Below are positions 45,820 to 56,555 of a stretch of DNA of 64,000 bases, piece by piece. The position numbers were made by a program, and so were the translations under genes. Source of the stretch: Ga0077560 sp046330395. Its GTDB lineage: Bacteria; Actinomycetota; Thermoleophilia; Miltoncostaeales; Miltoncostaeaceae. Under the pieces are notes generated by a model that saw nothing but the letters and a program-made list of their open reading frames with translations, was not told the origin of the DNA and ran no database searches. Location of the stretch: NCBI GenBank assembly GCA_046330395.1, contig JAXLSS010000002.1, forward strand, positions 186,001 to 250,000, read 5' to 3'. Numbering within the stretch: the first letter of the stretch is position 1; each line of letters begins with the position of its first letter.

Positions 45820-46107
45820 ATGAACCTCAAGCCGCTGGGAGACCGCGTGCTGGTGCAGGCGGTGGAGCAGGAGGAGGTCACCGCCAGTGGCCTCGTGCTG
45901 CCGGACACCGCGAAGGAGAAGCCGCAGCGCGGCAAGGTGCTGGCCGTCGGTGAGGGCCGGTACGTGGACGGGGCCCGCCAGCCCCTGGATGTGGTCGCCG
46001 GTGACGAGGTGATCTACAGCAAGTACGGCGGCACCGAGGTGAAGGTGGACGGTGAGGACCTGCTGATCCTCGCCGAGCACGACATCCTCGCCAAGGTCGA
46101 GGGCTAG
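45820..46107 (+). CDS. groES: Co-chaperonin GroES
   Basis: A 95-residue GroES, the lid of the GroEL chamber. LKPLGDRVLVQAVEQEE starts at residue 3, followed by the mobile-loop region TASGLVLPDTAKEKPQ, GKVLAVGEG, and the roof and C-terminal strands GDEVIYSKYGG and DLLILAEHDILAKVEG. ATG 45820 has GGGGGAG at about 45809-45815. An open upstream extension to 45751 is disregarded. The gene is preceded by CIRCE and followed after 61 bp by groEL. Confidence 0.97.
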   Translation: MNLKPLGDRVLVQAVEQEEVTASGLVLPDTAKEKPQRGKVLAVGEGRYVDGARQPLDVVAGDEVIYSKYGGTEVKVDGEDLLILAEHDILAKVEG

Positions 46108-46168
46108 ACGCGCCGTCGGCGCACACGAGACGTCAACACACGCTGATGTGAGGGAGTGACGGCGCAAT

Positions 46169-47801
<1,633 letters not shown>

Positions 47802-47832
47802 CCCCACCCCACACGGGGTAGGACGCAGTTCA

Positions 47833-47860
47833 GAGGGGCCCGGCCAACACCGGGCCCCTC
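47833..47860 (+). terminator. Stem-loop terminator of groESL
   Basis: A perfect 11-bp stem (47833-47843 pairing with 47850-47860; arm GAGGGGCCCGG) with a 6-nt loop lies 32 bp after the groEL stop. There is no clear T run, as is common for terminators in GC-rich actinobacteria. Confidence 0.75.
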
Positions 47861-47899
47861 GCCGTTTCCGGCCCGCTGCGCCCTCACGCAGACGACCCG

Positions 47900-47905
47900 T
47901 AGAAT
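47900..47905 (+). promoter_or_regulatory. Minus-10 box of leaderless gene
   Basis: TAGAAT, followed by 7 nt and then GTG 47913. Together with the groEL terminator just upstream it marks the start of a new transcript. Confidence 0.5.
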
Positions 47906-47912
47906 TTCGCAG

Positions 47913-48154
47913 GTGGGCGACGAGGCCGACCCAAGGGCGCGTCAGCGCCCGCTCGCGAGGGGCGCCCTGGGCGCGGCGTCCATCCTGACTCTGCTCGGCC
48001 TCGGGATGGTCCTCTGGCCCGTCGTCTTCCCGAAGCAGGCGTCCATCCCGGTGATCATCATTCCGGGCGCCGCGATCCTGCTGCTGGGCCTCGCCGTGGG
48101 GACGGTGGGGCGCTGCTGCGCGCCGGGGCCGAGTCGACCGCGATCGCGAGTTGA
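47913..48154 (+). CDS. Small two-helix membrane protein; probable frameshift near the end
   Basis: About 80 residues from GTG 47913. A charged start (DEADPRARQRPLARG) is followed by two membrane helices, GAASILTLLGLGMVLWPVVFP and IPVIIIPGAAILLLGLAVGTVG. In the sequenced frame the coding text becomes Arg/Pro-rich after GTVG. One frame over, it continues as LLRAGAESTAIAS and stops at TGA 48152-48154, so a single base is probably missing near 48108. Start and promoter are well supported. Function unknown. Confidence 0.5.
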
Positions 48155-48179
48155 ACGCCGCGCCTGGCACGAATGTCCC

Positions 48180-48420
48180 ATGACGACTGAGTCGCTGCGC
48201 ACAGGCGCTCGCCGAGTACGTCGATCGGGTCGACGGGAGGGCGATCGTGGTCACCCTAACGGCCGTCCGCCGCGGTGCTCATCAGCCCGGAGGACCTGGC
48301 GAGCCGAGGAGACCCTGGCGGTGCTGGCGAGGCGACGTGCGCCAGCTCGGCGACGCGGAAGGCGGTCGTGCGGGCGAGGGCGTGGCTCGACGCGGCGTGC
48401 TCTGCGTCCGGCGAGCTGCT
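48180..48420 (+). pseudogene. Decayed Phd/YefM-family antitoxin
   Basis: ATG 48180 begins MTTESLRT, and by changing frame several times one reads LAEYVDRVDG, IVVT.NGRP, AVLISPEDLAS, EETLAVL and DVRQLGDAE. This is the order of blocks in Phd/YefM antitoxins (AEYVDRV, RVVVTRNGRPAAVLISPEDLESLEETLAVL). At least four frame changes are needed in about 200 bp, far denser than elsewhere in the window, so genuine decay is likely. No RelE/Doc-type toxin is found downstream; the following DNA is a short tandem repeat. An orphan, dead antitoxin is the best reading. Confidence 0.6.
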
Positions 48421-48425
48421 GGTCC

Positions 48426-48513
48426 CAATCCCGTTTCGCAGCGCCCGCAATCCGTTTTGCAGCGCCCGTAATCCCATTTGTCGGCGCGGCCAATCCGTTT
48501 TGTCGGCGCTTCG
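48426..48513 (+). repeat. Degenerate tandem repeat, four units of 21-23 bp
   Basis: Four consecutive copies of a unit like CAATCCGTTTTGCAGCGCCCG begin at about 48426, 48448, 48469 and 48491. The first two share CAGCGCCCG ends and the last two share GTCGGCGC ends, so the array seems to come from doubling of a pair. It lies directly after the decayed antitoxin and 12 bp before the 3' end of the C5-epimerase-like gene. Confidence 0.65.
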
Positions 48514-48524
48514 CGCCGCCCCGT

Positions 48525-49871
48525 CTACGGGGTCGGAGGGGTGTCCGGCGGGAGCGTGATCAGCCCGGGGGGCGGATCCGCGTCGGGCGGCAGCGTGGTG
48601 GACGCATCACCCGAGGTGTCGCCCGAGTTGGGCCGCGCCGGGCATTTGAGGCCCCGCTTGTTGACGTACCCCTGCCACTTGCGGGCATAGGTCTCGAAGC
48701 CCAGCCCGGGGGCGCGCCGCTCGAGGCTGTGCAGCAGGGCGATGTGGTAGCAGTGGTAGTTGAGGTCGGCCTTCAGGGGGCCGGAGTTGTAGCCCGCGGC
48801 GTGCAGGGCGTACAGGCTCCACGACCCGGTGTCGTGGAACGGCAGCGCGTTCGACACCGACACCGCGCCCTGCTCTGCCAGTTTCAGGGCCCGGCGGCGC
48901 TCATCGGCCACCGCCTGCTTGAGGGCGTGGGAGGGGTGCTTGCCGGTCTCCACGGGCATGCCCAGCCGGGTGGCGGCGGCGTACAGGTCGATCAGCGCCG
49001 CCATGAACCCGTTGAGGGCCGCGCCCTTCCAGGGGTCGTCACCGGGGAACACCCGCTCCGGGTACCACAGCATCTTCTTCTTGGTGACCGGGTTGATCAG
49101 CATCGCCTTGCCGCCACCGGCGCTGGTGGGGACGCTGAAGAACTGGATCAGCCGCGAGGCCATGGTGGCGTAGCGGGGGTTGCCCGTCTTCACCCATGAG
49201 GAGGCGAACAGGGTGGCCATGCGCGACTGCGCCATGCCCGAGGTGCCCGGCACGAATTTGAGCGGGCGGTCCCGGTCGTCGTAGTACTCGTACGCCATCC
49301 ACGGCTGGCCCGCGTAGCGGCGCTGCACCGCGAACTGCAGCATGGCCTTGGCCAGGTCCTGCACCGGCACCTTGGCGTTGAGCTTGCGCCAGCGGCCCGC
49401 GGTGGCCACCGGGTTGAACTCGAATCCGAAGCCCTTGCGGTAGTTGAACAGGATGCCGTCGTCGCCGTACAGGATCACGTGTGCGCTGGGGCTGTCGTGG
49501 GTGGCGTACCACCACGCGTTCACCCGCACCACGCGCTCGATGGTCTTCTTGCGTCCCAGGGGCGTGGGCCGGGAGTGCACGATCTGGTCGGCCCGCACCA
49601 GCCAGGTGAGGTCCTTGGCGGTCTGGGTGCCCGGTTTCGCGGTGGCCCACCGGTTGAGCAGCCCCGGCTCGGAGTCCAGGAACGACGGCAGCGTGTCCAG
49701 GTGGAAGGTGGGCGGGGGCTTGGTGGTGCGCACGTCGGTGCCGTCCGTGGGAACGGCGGCGGCGGCCACACCGGCGCACGCGCACACCATCGCCGCGGCG
49801 GCGGCCGCGGTGCGGATGGCCCGTCGCAGTGGCGCGGGGCGGTGGCGGATCGAGGGTGTGGGATGCGTCAT
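48525..49871 (-). CDS. Secreted D-glucuronyl C5-epimerase-family protein
   Basis: About 448 residues. The N-terminus (RRAIRTAAAAAAMVCACAGVAAAA) is a signal peptide with a possible lipobox-like cysteine (CACAG). The mature protein has GILFNYRKGFGFEFNPVATAG, PWMAYEYYDDRDRPLKF, GTSGMAQSRMATLFA and the late motif HDTGSWSLYALHAAGYNSGP, matching the C-terminal catalytic domain of D-glucuronyl C5-epimerases, which invert uronic acids in polysaccharides. A proline-rich tail (LPPDADPPPG) follows. The start is ATG 49871 or the in-frame ATG 49883. Its substrate here is unknown; an envelope or extracellular polysaccharide is plausible. Confidence 0.75.
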   Translation of the reverse strand: MTHPTPSIRHRPAPLRRAIRTAAAAAAMVCACAGVAAAAVPTDGTDVRTTKPPPTFHLDTLPSFLDSEPGLLNRWATAKPGTQTAKDLTWLVRADQIVHSRPTPLGRKKTIERVVRVNAWWYATHDSPSAHVILYGDDGILFNYRKGFGFEFNPVATAGRWRKLNAKVPVQDLAKAMLQFAVQRRYAGQPWMAYEYYDDRDRPLKFVPGTSGMAQSRMATLFASSWVKTGNPRYATMASRLIQFFSVPTSAGGGKAMLINPVTKKKMLWYPERVFPGDDPWKGAALNGFMAALIDLYAAATRLGMPVETGKHPSHALKQAVADERRRALKLAEQGAVSVSNALPFHDTGSWSLYALHAAGYNSGPLKADLNYHCYHIALLHSLERRAPGLGFETYARKWQGYVNKRGLKCPARPNSGDTSGDASTTLPPDADPPPGLITLPPDTPPTP

Positions 49872-49962
49872 TTGCAGCAACATCGACCGGAGGGGGCCGA
49901 CCTGTAGCCCGCCGGAGGTCCGGTGGCCGGGCGCCATCGTAGACCGCAACGGCCCCGGGGCC

Positions 49963-51237
49963 TCAATCGGCGGTGGCCAGGACCGGCGGCGGGGTCACCC
50001 GGTGACGGGCGATGCCCAGCGACGCCACGCCCGCCAGCACCCCCATCATGCCGGCGGCCACGAACGCCAGCAGGTAGTCGCCCAGGGCGGTGCGCGCGGC
50101 CCCGGCGATCCAGGCGGCGGCCGCCCCGCCCAGCATGTGGCTGCAGAAGACCCACCCGAACACCACGCCGGCCCGCTCGCGCCCGAAGCTGATCACCGTG
50201 AGGGCCACGGTGGGCGGCACCGTGGCCACCCAGTCCAGGCCGTACACCACCGCGAACGCCACCAGGCCCAGCCGCGGGCCCGAGAACAGCGGCACCAGCA
50301 GGGCCAGCGAGGTGCCGCGCAGGATGTAGTAGACGAACAGCAGCCGGCGGGGGTCGGCGCGGTCGGTGAGCCACCCCGACGCCGTGGAGCCCACGATGTC
50401 GAACACGCCGATCACCGCCAGCAGCGACGCCGCGGTGACATCGGGGATGCCGTGGTCGTGGGCCGCGGGCATGAAATGCGACTGCACGGCGCCGTTGGTG
50501 GTCCAGCCGCACACGAAGAACGTGCCCGCCAGCAACCAGAAGTCGCGCACCCGCACCGCCTCGCGCAGCACCCGCAGCGGCGTCACGAACGGGTTGCCGG
50601 TGTGCGGCACATGCGGGGTGGGCGCATCCGACCCAAAGGGGGCCAGGCCCATCTGGTGGGGGTGGTCGCGCATCAGCGCCGCCACCACCGGGATGGTGAG
50701 CGCGCTCAGCACCGCCACCAGGCCCGCGGCGGTACGCCACCCCTGGTGCTCGGTTATCCACGCCAGCAGCGGCAGGAACACCAGGTTGCCGGTGGCGAAG
50801 GCGGCGGTGAGCAGCCCCGTCACCAGCCCCCGGCGCTGCACGAACCACCGGGTGGCCACGATGGCCGACAGCGGCACGCTGATGGCGCCCGTGGCGATCC
50901 CGATGACCGGCCCCCACAGCACGTCCAGCTGCCACAGGCTGGTCATGCCGATGGTGAGCGCCGCGCCCACGGACACGGCGGCCAGCGCCACCACCATCAC
51001 GCGGCGCATGCCCAGGCGCTCCACCAGCGCCGCGGCGAACGGCGCCGTCAGCCCGTAACACAGCAGGTTCACCGCGATGGCCCCGGACACGTCGTCCCGG
51101 CCCCACCCGAACTCGTGCTGCAGCGGCACCACGAACACGCCCACGGTGGAGCGGAAGCCCGCCGCGGCCAGCAGCGTGAGGAACGTGATGGCCACCACGA
51201 TCCATCCGTAGTGCACCCGGGCGCGCAGGGCCGTCAT
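49963..51237 (-). CDS. MFS transporter (monocarboxylate/oxalate-formate antiporter-like)
   Basis: A 424-residue protein with about twelve membrane helices, starting YGWIVVAITFLTLLAAAGFRS, the pattern typical of the MCT/OFA branch of the major facilitator superfamily (YGW.iv...f). Typical loops include ERLGMRRVMVV between helices 2 and 3 and SGWLTDRADPRRLLFVYY between helices 8 and 9. It is divergent from proA with 59 bp between the starts. The substrate cannot be determined; related proteins carry small organic acids. Confidence 0.85.
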   Translation of the reverse strand: MTALRARVHYGWIVVAITFLTLLAAAGFRSTVGVFVVPLQHEFGWGRDDVSGAIAVNLLCYGLTAPFAAALVERLGMRRVMVVALAAVSVGAALTIGMTSLWQLDVLWGPVIGIATGAISVPLSAIVATRWFVQRRGLVTGLLTAAFATGNLVFLPLLAWITEHQGWRTAAGLVAVLSALTIPVVAALMRDHPHQMGLAPFGSDAPTPHVPHTGNPFVTPLRVLREAVRVRDFWLLAGTFFVCGWTTNGAVQSHFMPAAHDHGIPDVTAASLLAVIGVFDIVGSTASGWLTDRADPRRLLFVYYILRGTSLALLVPLFSGPRLGLVAFAVVYGLDWVATVPPTVALTVISFGRERAGVVFGWVFCSHMLGGAAAAWIAGAARTALGDYLLAFVAAGMMGVLAGVASLGIARHRVTPPPVLATAD

Positions 51238-51296
51238 CGGCGGAGCGTACTCGGGTGGGGCGCGCGTCCGCCGCGGCGTGTGAGAATCACCGGCCG

Positions 51297-52532
51297 ATGA
51301 CTCACGACGATGCGCATTCGCTTGTGGAGGCCGCGGGCCGCGCCGCCCGCGCGGCCGCCCCGTCCCTGGCCGCAGCCCCCGAGGCCGCCCTCACGCACGC
51401 CCTGCACCGCATGAGCGAGCTGCTGGTGCACTCGGGCGAGCCGGTGCTGGAGGCCAACGCCGCCGACCTGGAGGCGCTGGACCCGAGCTTCCCCGAGGCC
51501 ATGCGCGACCGGCTGCGGCTGGACCAGGCGCGCATGCGGGCCATGGCCGACCAGATCGCCATCCTGGCCGACGCGCCCTTCCCCGAGGCCGTGGTGGCCA
51601 CCCGCGACCTGGGCAACGGCCTGGTGCTGGAGGAGCGGCGCCGGCCCGTGGGGGTGATCGGCGCCAACTACGAGGCGCGGCCCAACGTCACCATCGACGT
51701 GGCCAGCCAGCTGGTGAAGTCGCGCAACGCCGGCGTGCTGCGCACCGGCGGTGCCGCCCTGCGCTCGGCCACCGCCCTGATGGACCTGGTGATCGCCCCC
51801 TCCCTGCGGGACGCCGGCCTGGACGGCGACGCCATCCAGCTGGTGCGCACGGCCGACCGGGCCGGTGCCCGGGCGCTGGTGTCGTTCCCCGGGCTGGTGC
51901 CGCTGGTGATCATCCGCGGCAGCGGGCCCACCACCCGCGAGCTGTCCGCCCATGGCGCCGCGCACGGGGTGCGCATCCTGGCGCACGCCGACGGCGGCGG
52001 GGTGCTGTACCTCGACGCCGGGGCCGACCGCGACATGGCCCGGCGGCTCATCCGCGACAGCCTCGACCGGCTGGGCGTGTGCAACCGGCTCAACCTGCTG
52101 CTGCTGGACCGCTCGTGCTGGGACGAGCTGCTCACCCTGGCGCTGCAGGAGCTGGCCCCCCTCGGCATCAGCGCCTCGCTGCCGCCCCACGAGCACGCCC
52201 GCGGCTTCGAGTGGGCCCTGGACGAGGGCAACGAGGCCCACGTCACCATCGACGCCGCCGACTCGCCGCAGCACGCCGCCACCATCGCCAACGACGAGAC
52301 CTCCGGGCTGGCCGCCGCCATCGTCACCGACGACGCCGATGCGGCGCGCGCCTTCCTGGACGCCTACGCCGGCACCGGGGCGTTCTGGAACGCCACCACC
52401 CGCCTGCTGGACGGCTTCAAGCTGCTGGCCGCACCCGAGACGGGTATCAACGTGGACCACGTGCCGGGCCCGCGCGGCCCGGTGACCTTCCGCGACCTGG
52501 CGTTGCGCCAGTTCGTGGTGCGCCCCGCCTAG
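51297..52532 (+). CDS. proA: Gamma-glutamyl phosphate reductase (ProA)
   Basis: A 411-residue aldehyde dehydrogenase-fold protein. ProA features: RRPVGVIGANYEARPNVTID near residue 112, the NAGVLRTGGAALRSA nucleotide region, RGSGPTTRELSAHG and the catalytic cysteine in GVCNRLNLLLLDR near 262. In most ProA proteins the last reads VCNA.ETLLVH, so this active-site flank is somewhat unusual, though the cysteine is kept. The late IVTDDADAARAFLDAYAG and the end DHVPGPRGPVTFRDLAL fit the family. It reduces glutamyl phosphate to glutamate semialdehyde in proline synthesis. No proB is next to it. Confidence 0.88.
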   Translation: MTHDDAHSLVEAAGRAARAAAPSLAAAPEAALTHALHRMSELLVHSGEPVLEANAADLEALDPSFPEAMRDRLRLDQARMRAMADQIAILADAPFPEAVVATRDLGNGLVLEERRRPVGVIGANYEARPNVTIDVASQLVKSRNAGVLRTGGAALRSATALMDLVIAPSLRDAGLDGDAIQLVRTADRAGARALVSFPGLVPLVIIRGSGPTTRELSAHGAAHGVRILAHADGGGVLYLDAGADRDMARRLIRDSLDRLGVCNRLNLLLLDRSCWDELLTLALQELAPLGISASLPPHEHARGFEWALDEGNEAHVTIDAADSPQHAATIANDETSGLAAAIVTDDADAARAFLDAYAGTGAFWNATTRLLDGFKLLAAPETGINVDHVPGPRGPVTFRDLALRQFVVRPA

Positions 52533-52597
52533 CGGGAACCTCCCATCACCCACGGCGCGCCCTTCCACCCGGGGGCGCCGTCCTGGACACTGCCCGG

Positions 52598-53766
52598 ATG
52601 CCCTTCTCGCAGCTTCGCGTGCACCCGGTGCTGCCCACCGCCATGGTCTCCAGCCTGGTGGCGCGCCTGCCCACCGTGATGGAGGGCCTGTCGCTGGTGC
52701 TGCTGACCCGTGCCCAGGGGCACCCCTACTGGGTGGTGGGCACGGTCACGGCCGCCCTCATCCTGGGGCTCGGCATTGGGTCGCCGCTGCTGGGCCGGCT
52801 CAGCGACCGCCTTGGGGCCACGCCGGTGATGCTGAGCTCCTGCGCGCTGGCCGCCGTGACGCTGGTGGTGCTGGCCGCCGTCCCGCAGCGCCTCGGGGCC
52901 CCCGGGCTGCTGGTGGGCGCCGCCATCGTGGGTGCCGCCGAGCCACCAGTGACATCCGTGATCCGGGCGCTGCTGGTGCGCCTGCCCGGCGAGGGCGAGG
53001 GGAGGGGCTGCTCACCCTGGAGGCGGCGTTGCAGGAGCTGCTGTTCGTGTTCGGCCCGCCGCTGGCCGCGCTGCTGGCCGGCATCAGCCCGCGCCTGGCG
53101 GTGGCCTCCTGCGCCGTGCTGCTGGTGCTGGGCACGGCGTGGTTCACCGTGGTGGTGCGGCACCACACCCCGCCCACGCCGCGTGAGCCGGGGCCGTCGG
53201 TGGTGTCCGGCACGCCCATGCGCCTGCTGCTGGCCGCCTTCGCGTTCACCGGCCTGGCCTTCGGGGCCATCGACCTGTCCACCATCGCCGACCTGGACCA
53301 CCAGGGCCACCGGGGATGGGCGGGCGTGGCGCTGGCCGTGTGGGCGTTCGGAAGCCTCATCGCCGGCGTGGTGGCCGCCAAGCACCCCTTCACCGACCTG
53401 TGGAGCGCGCTGCCGCGCGTGCTGCTGGCCATGGCGGTGCTGAGCCTGCCGCTGCTGGTGCTGCGCCAGCCCATCCTCCTGGGGCTGGGGCTGCTGCTGC
53501 AGGGCGCCTCCATCGCCCCGGCGCTGGGGACCGTGTTCAGCCTGGTGCCCCTCATCACCGCGCCCTCGCAGCTCACCGAGGCCTTCTCCTGGGCCGCCGC
53601 CGCCATCCTGGGCGGCGTGTCGGCCGGCAGCGCCATCACCGGCGTGCTGCTGGACAGCGTCGGCGTGGCGGCCGGCTTCGGTCTGGCGGTCGCGGGGCCG
53701 CTGGCCGCCGCGTGGATGGCCATGCTGCTCTCGCGCCACCGCGTGCACCTGGCCGTCACGGCATGA
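52598..53766 (+). CDS. MFS transporter, first of a tandem pair; one frameshift
   Basis: About 390 residues, twelve membrane helices. It begins LRVHPVLPTAMVSSLVARLPTV and has the typical MFS loop GRLSDRLGATPVML. The frame changes once near 53005, where one G is missing between LPGEGEGRG and LLTLEAALQELLFVFGPP. LEAALQELLFVFGPPL is closely repeated as MEAALQEVLFIVGPVL in the following gene, which shows the two are duplicates. The stop overlaps the ATG of the second copy. Substrate unknown. Confidence 0.78.
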
Positions 53767-54922
53767 CCGACCAGGGCCGCCGCACCGCCGGGGTGATGTC
53801 GGTGGCGTTCCTGGCGCGTCTGCCGGTGGTGGTGATGCCGCTGCTGATGGTGCTGCTGCTGCGCGACGCCCACGTGGCCTACGGCTCGGTGGGGCTGATC
53901 ACGGCCGCCTACGTGGTGGCCGGCGGCGTGGGCGCGCCGGTTGCCGGCCGCATCATCGACACCATCGGCGCCGCCCCGTGCTGGCGGTGGGCGTGGCGGT
54001 GACCTCCGGGTGCCTCATTGGCATGGCCTTTGGGGCGCGCCACCTGGACCCATCCGCCCTGATGGGGCTGGCCGCGGTGGCGGGCCTGGTGATCCCGCCC
54101 ATCACGGCGGTGCTGCGCGGGGCGCTTCCCGGCATCGCCGACGGCGCCGTGCTGCGCAGCGCCTACGGCATGGAGGCCGCGCTGCAGGAGGTGCTGTTCA
54201 TCGTGGGGCCCGTGCTGGTGGTGCTGGCGGGGCGTGTGATGTCGCCCGACGCCAGCCTGGTCACGGGGGCGCTGATGATGCTCACCACCACGCTGGTGTT
54301 CGCCGCCGTGGTGCGCCGCCACGTGCCCGGCGGGCGGGAGCGCGCCAGCGGCTGGGCCCTGGCAAGCGGCCAACTGCGCGTGCTGGTGGTCATCTACGGG
54401 CTGATGGGGCTCACCTTCGGCCTGGAGGAGATCGCCGCCATCGCCGTGGCCGACCGCGCCGGGCACCGCGGGCAGGCCGGGATGATCCTGGCGGTGTGGT
54501 CGGTGGGCAGCATGCTGGCCGGGCTGGCATCGGCCCGGTACGCGCGCGGCGACACGCTCACCCGGCTGCGGTGGCTGCTGGTGGTGATGGCCGTGCTGGG
54601 CGCGCCGCTGTACTGGCTGGCGGCCGACCCCGTGCTGATCGCGGTGGGCCTGTTCGCGCAGGGCGCGGTGGTGGCCCCGGCCCTGGCGGTGGTGTACGAG
54701 ATGATCCCGGGGGCCGCACCGCCCGGCCTGCTCACCGAGGCCTTCGCCTGGGGCAACAGCTGCGTGTACGCGGGCATCGGGGCCGGCAACGCGCTCAGCG
54801 GCACCATGGTGTCGCGGTGGGGGCCACAATGGGCGATGGGGGCGGCGTTCCTGGCGCCGGTGGCCGCCGTATGGGCATCCCGTCTACTGCGGGGTCAAGC
54901 GGTGGAGGTGAATCGCCGATAG
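53763..54922 (+). CDS. MFS transporter, second of a tandem pair; one frameshift
   Basis: About 387 residues with twelve membrane helices, starting at ATG 53763 (ATGA overlap). It begins AGVMSVAFLARLPVVVMP, parallel to its neighbour, and has VAGRIIDTIGAAPVLAVGVAV once one C near 53977 is restored. The region PGLLTEAFAWGNSCVYAGIGAGN corresponds to PSQLTEAFSWAAAAILGGVSAGS in the first copy. A pair of half-diverged transporters could form a heterodimer or have split substrates. Nothing in the context fixes the substrate. Confidence 0.78.
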
Positions 54923-54986
54923 CCCCGATGCATGGGCGAAGGCCGTGACCCGTGCATCGAGCGCGTGCACCTGAACGGAGTCAGGC

Positions 54987-56555
54987 GTGAATCACCCCCG
55001 GAACGGACGACGGCAGAGCGGTTTCGCGCTGATCGAGGTGCTGATCAGCATCATCATCCTGGCCGTCGTCGCCACCGCCGTGCTGCAGGGCTTCGCCGCC
55101 GCGTCCGGGCAGGTGGCCCGGTCCCGCACCGACACCCAGGCGGCGCAGATCGCGCAGGGCCAGATGGAGGCGCTGCACCGGCTCACCTACGACAACGTGG
55201 GCCTGGTGAACGGCAACCCCACGGGCACCGTGTCGCCCACCGGCACCAAGACGGTGGACGGAACCACGTACAACATCACCACCACGGTGGTGTACGTGGA
55301 CGACCCCGCGCAGGGCCAGGCCCACACCAACGTGGACTACAAGAAGGCCACCATCACGGTGACCCCCGCCGTCAGCGGGGCCAAGGCCGTCACGGTGTCG
55401 TCCATCTTCGCGCCGGACAACTACGCGTCCATCTCCGGCAAGGCCACCGCCGTGGTGACCGTGGTGGACTCCCTCACCGGCCTGCCGCTGCAGAACGCGG
55501 CGGTGACCCTGAACGGCAGCACCTCGCCCACGCGCATCGACACCACCGACGCCAACGGCAAGGTGGTGTTCGCCGGCCTGCTGCCCAGCGCCACCAACGT
55601 GGCCAGCCCGCAGTACTACTACGTGGCCTCCGCGACGCTGGCCGGGTACAACACCGACCCGGCCACCACCCCCACGCAGACCCGCATGAACCTGGCGGCG
55701 TCCCAGACCTGGAACGTCACCATCAAGATGTACAAGCCGGCCACGATCTTCGTGAACATGAACGACTCGGCCACCGGCAACGCCATCGCCACCCGGGCCG
55801 ACATCACGGTGACCCCGCCGGCCCCCGGCTCGCCGCAGCTGACCTCGGTGAGCAACGGCACGGCCACCATCACCACCCTCGGCGGCCAGCCGATCATGCC
55901 GAGCGCCTCCACCACCCAGGTGGACGTGTTCGCCGACTGCTACCTGCCGGCCACCCAGTCCAGCGCGGTGCCGGCCACGGGGTACCCCACCAACACCAGC
56001 CAGACCTTCACGTTCTCGCTCACCAAGGCCACCTCCGGCTGGGTTGACGTGTACGTGAAGAACACCGGCGGCACGGCCCTGTCGGGCGCCACGGTGACGC
56101 TGTCCGGTGGCCCCAACAACCTCAACCCGCCCTCGCGCACCACCGACGCCAGCGGCAACGTGAAGTTCTGCGTGCCCTCGGGCGCCATCCCGTACCTCAT
56201 CGGGGCCTCGGCCACCGGCTACGCGGCCGGCAGCCAGCAGGCCACGGTCACCACCAACGCCACCACCACGGTGAACATCAAGCTGGCCTCCACCAGCGGC
56301 GGTGTCTCCACGGTGCGGCTCACCACGGCATCCGCCAGCCAGACGGTGCGGCTGCTCCTGGTGTCCGGCGGCAGCGGCGCCACCTACGACAAGACGGGCG
56401 TCACCAACGCCTCCAAGTACCAGGACTTCCTCAACGTGCCGTACGGCAACTACCAGGCCTTCCGGGCCACGGGCTTCAACTCCGGCGTGCCCACCTGGGG
56501 CGCCCCGGTGTCCTTCACCGTGAGCTCCGCCAACGTCACCCAGGCGGTGCCGTGA
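54987..56555 (+). CDS. Large pseudopilin with carboxypeptidase-regulatory-like domains (PilV-like)
   Basis: A 522-residue protein from GTG 54987. The N-terminus is a class III signal: basic NHPRNGRRQSG, then FALIEVLISIIILAVVATAVL, with cleavage after G and the conserved glutamate at +5. After the pilin helix come at least two Ig-like carboxypeptidase-regulatory or CNA-B-like repeats: ATAVVTVVDSLTGLPLQNAAV with TTDANGKVVFAGL (about 150-205), and GWVDVYVKNTGGTALSGATV with TTDASGNVKFCVPSG (about 350-410). Minor pilins are normally 150-200 residues, so this one carries a long adhesin-like ectodomain. It is the first gene of a three-gene pseudopilin operon. The prepilin peptidase and pilus motor are not in the window. 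Confidence 0.85.
   Translation: MNHPRNGRRQSGFALIEVLISIIILAVVATAVLQGFAAASGQVARSRTDTQAAQIAQGQMEALHRLTYDNVGLVNGNPTGTVSPTGTKTVDGTTYNITTTVVYVDDPAQGQAHTNVDYKKATITVTPAVSGAKAVTVSSIFAPDNYASISGKATAVVTVVDSLTGLPLQNAAVTLNGSTSPTRIDTTDANGKVVFAGLLPSATNVASPQYYYVASATLAGYNTDPATTPTQTRMNLAASQTWNVTIKMYKPATIFVNMNDSATGNAIATRADITVTPPAPGSPQLTSVSNGTATITTLGGQPIMPSASTTQVDVFADCYLPATQSSAVPATGYPTNTSQTFTFSLTKATSGWVDVYVKNTGGTALSGATVTLSGGPNNLNPPSRTTDASGNVKFCVPSGAIPYLIGASATGYAAGSQQATVTTNATTTVNIKLASTSGGVSTVRLTTASASQTVRLLLVSGGSGATYDKTGVTNASKYQDFLNVPYGNYQAFRATGFNSGVPTWGAPVSFTVSSANVTQAVP

Noticed and set aside
49444..51300. 618-codon forward frame opposite the MFS transporter and the C5-epimerase
   Set aside because: His/Gln/Arg-rich shadow; the true genes are on the other strand with signal peptide and membrane helices.
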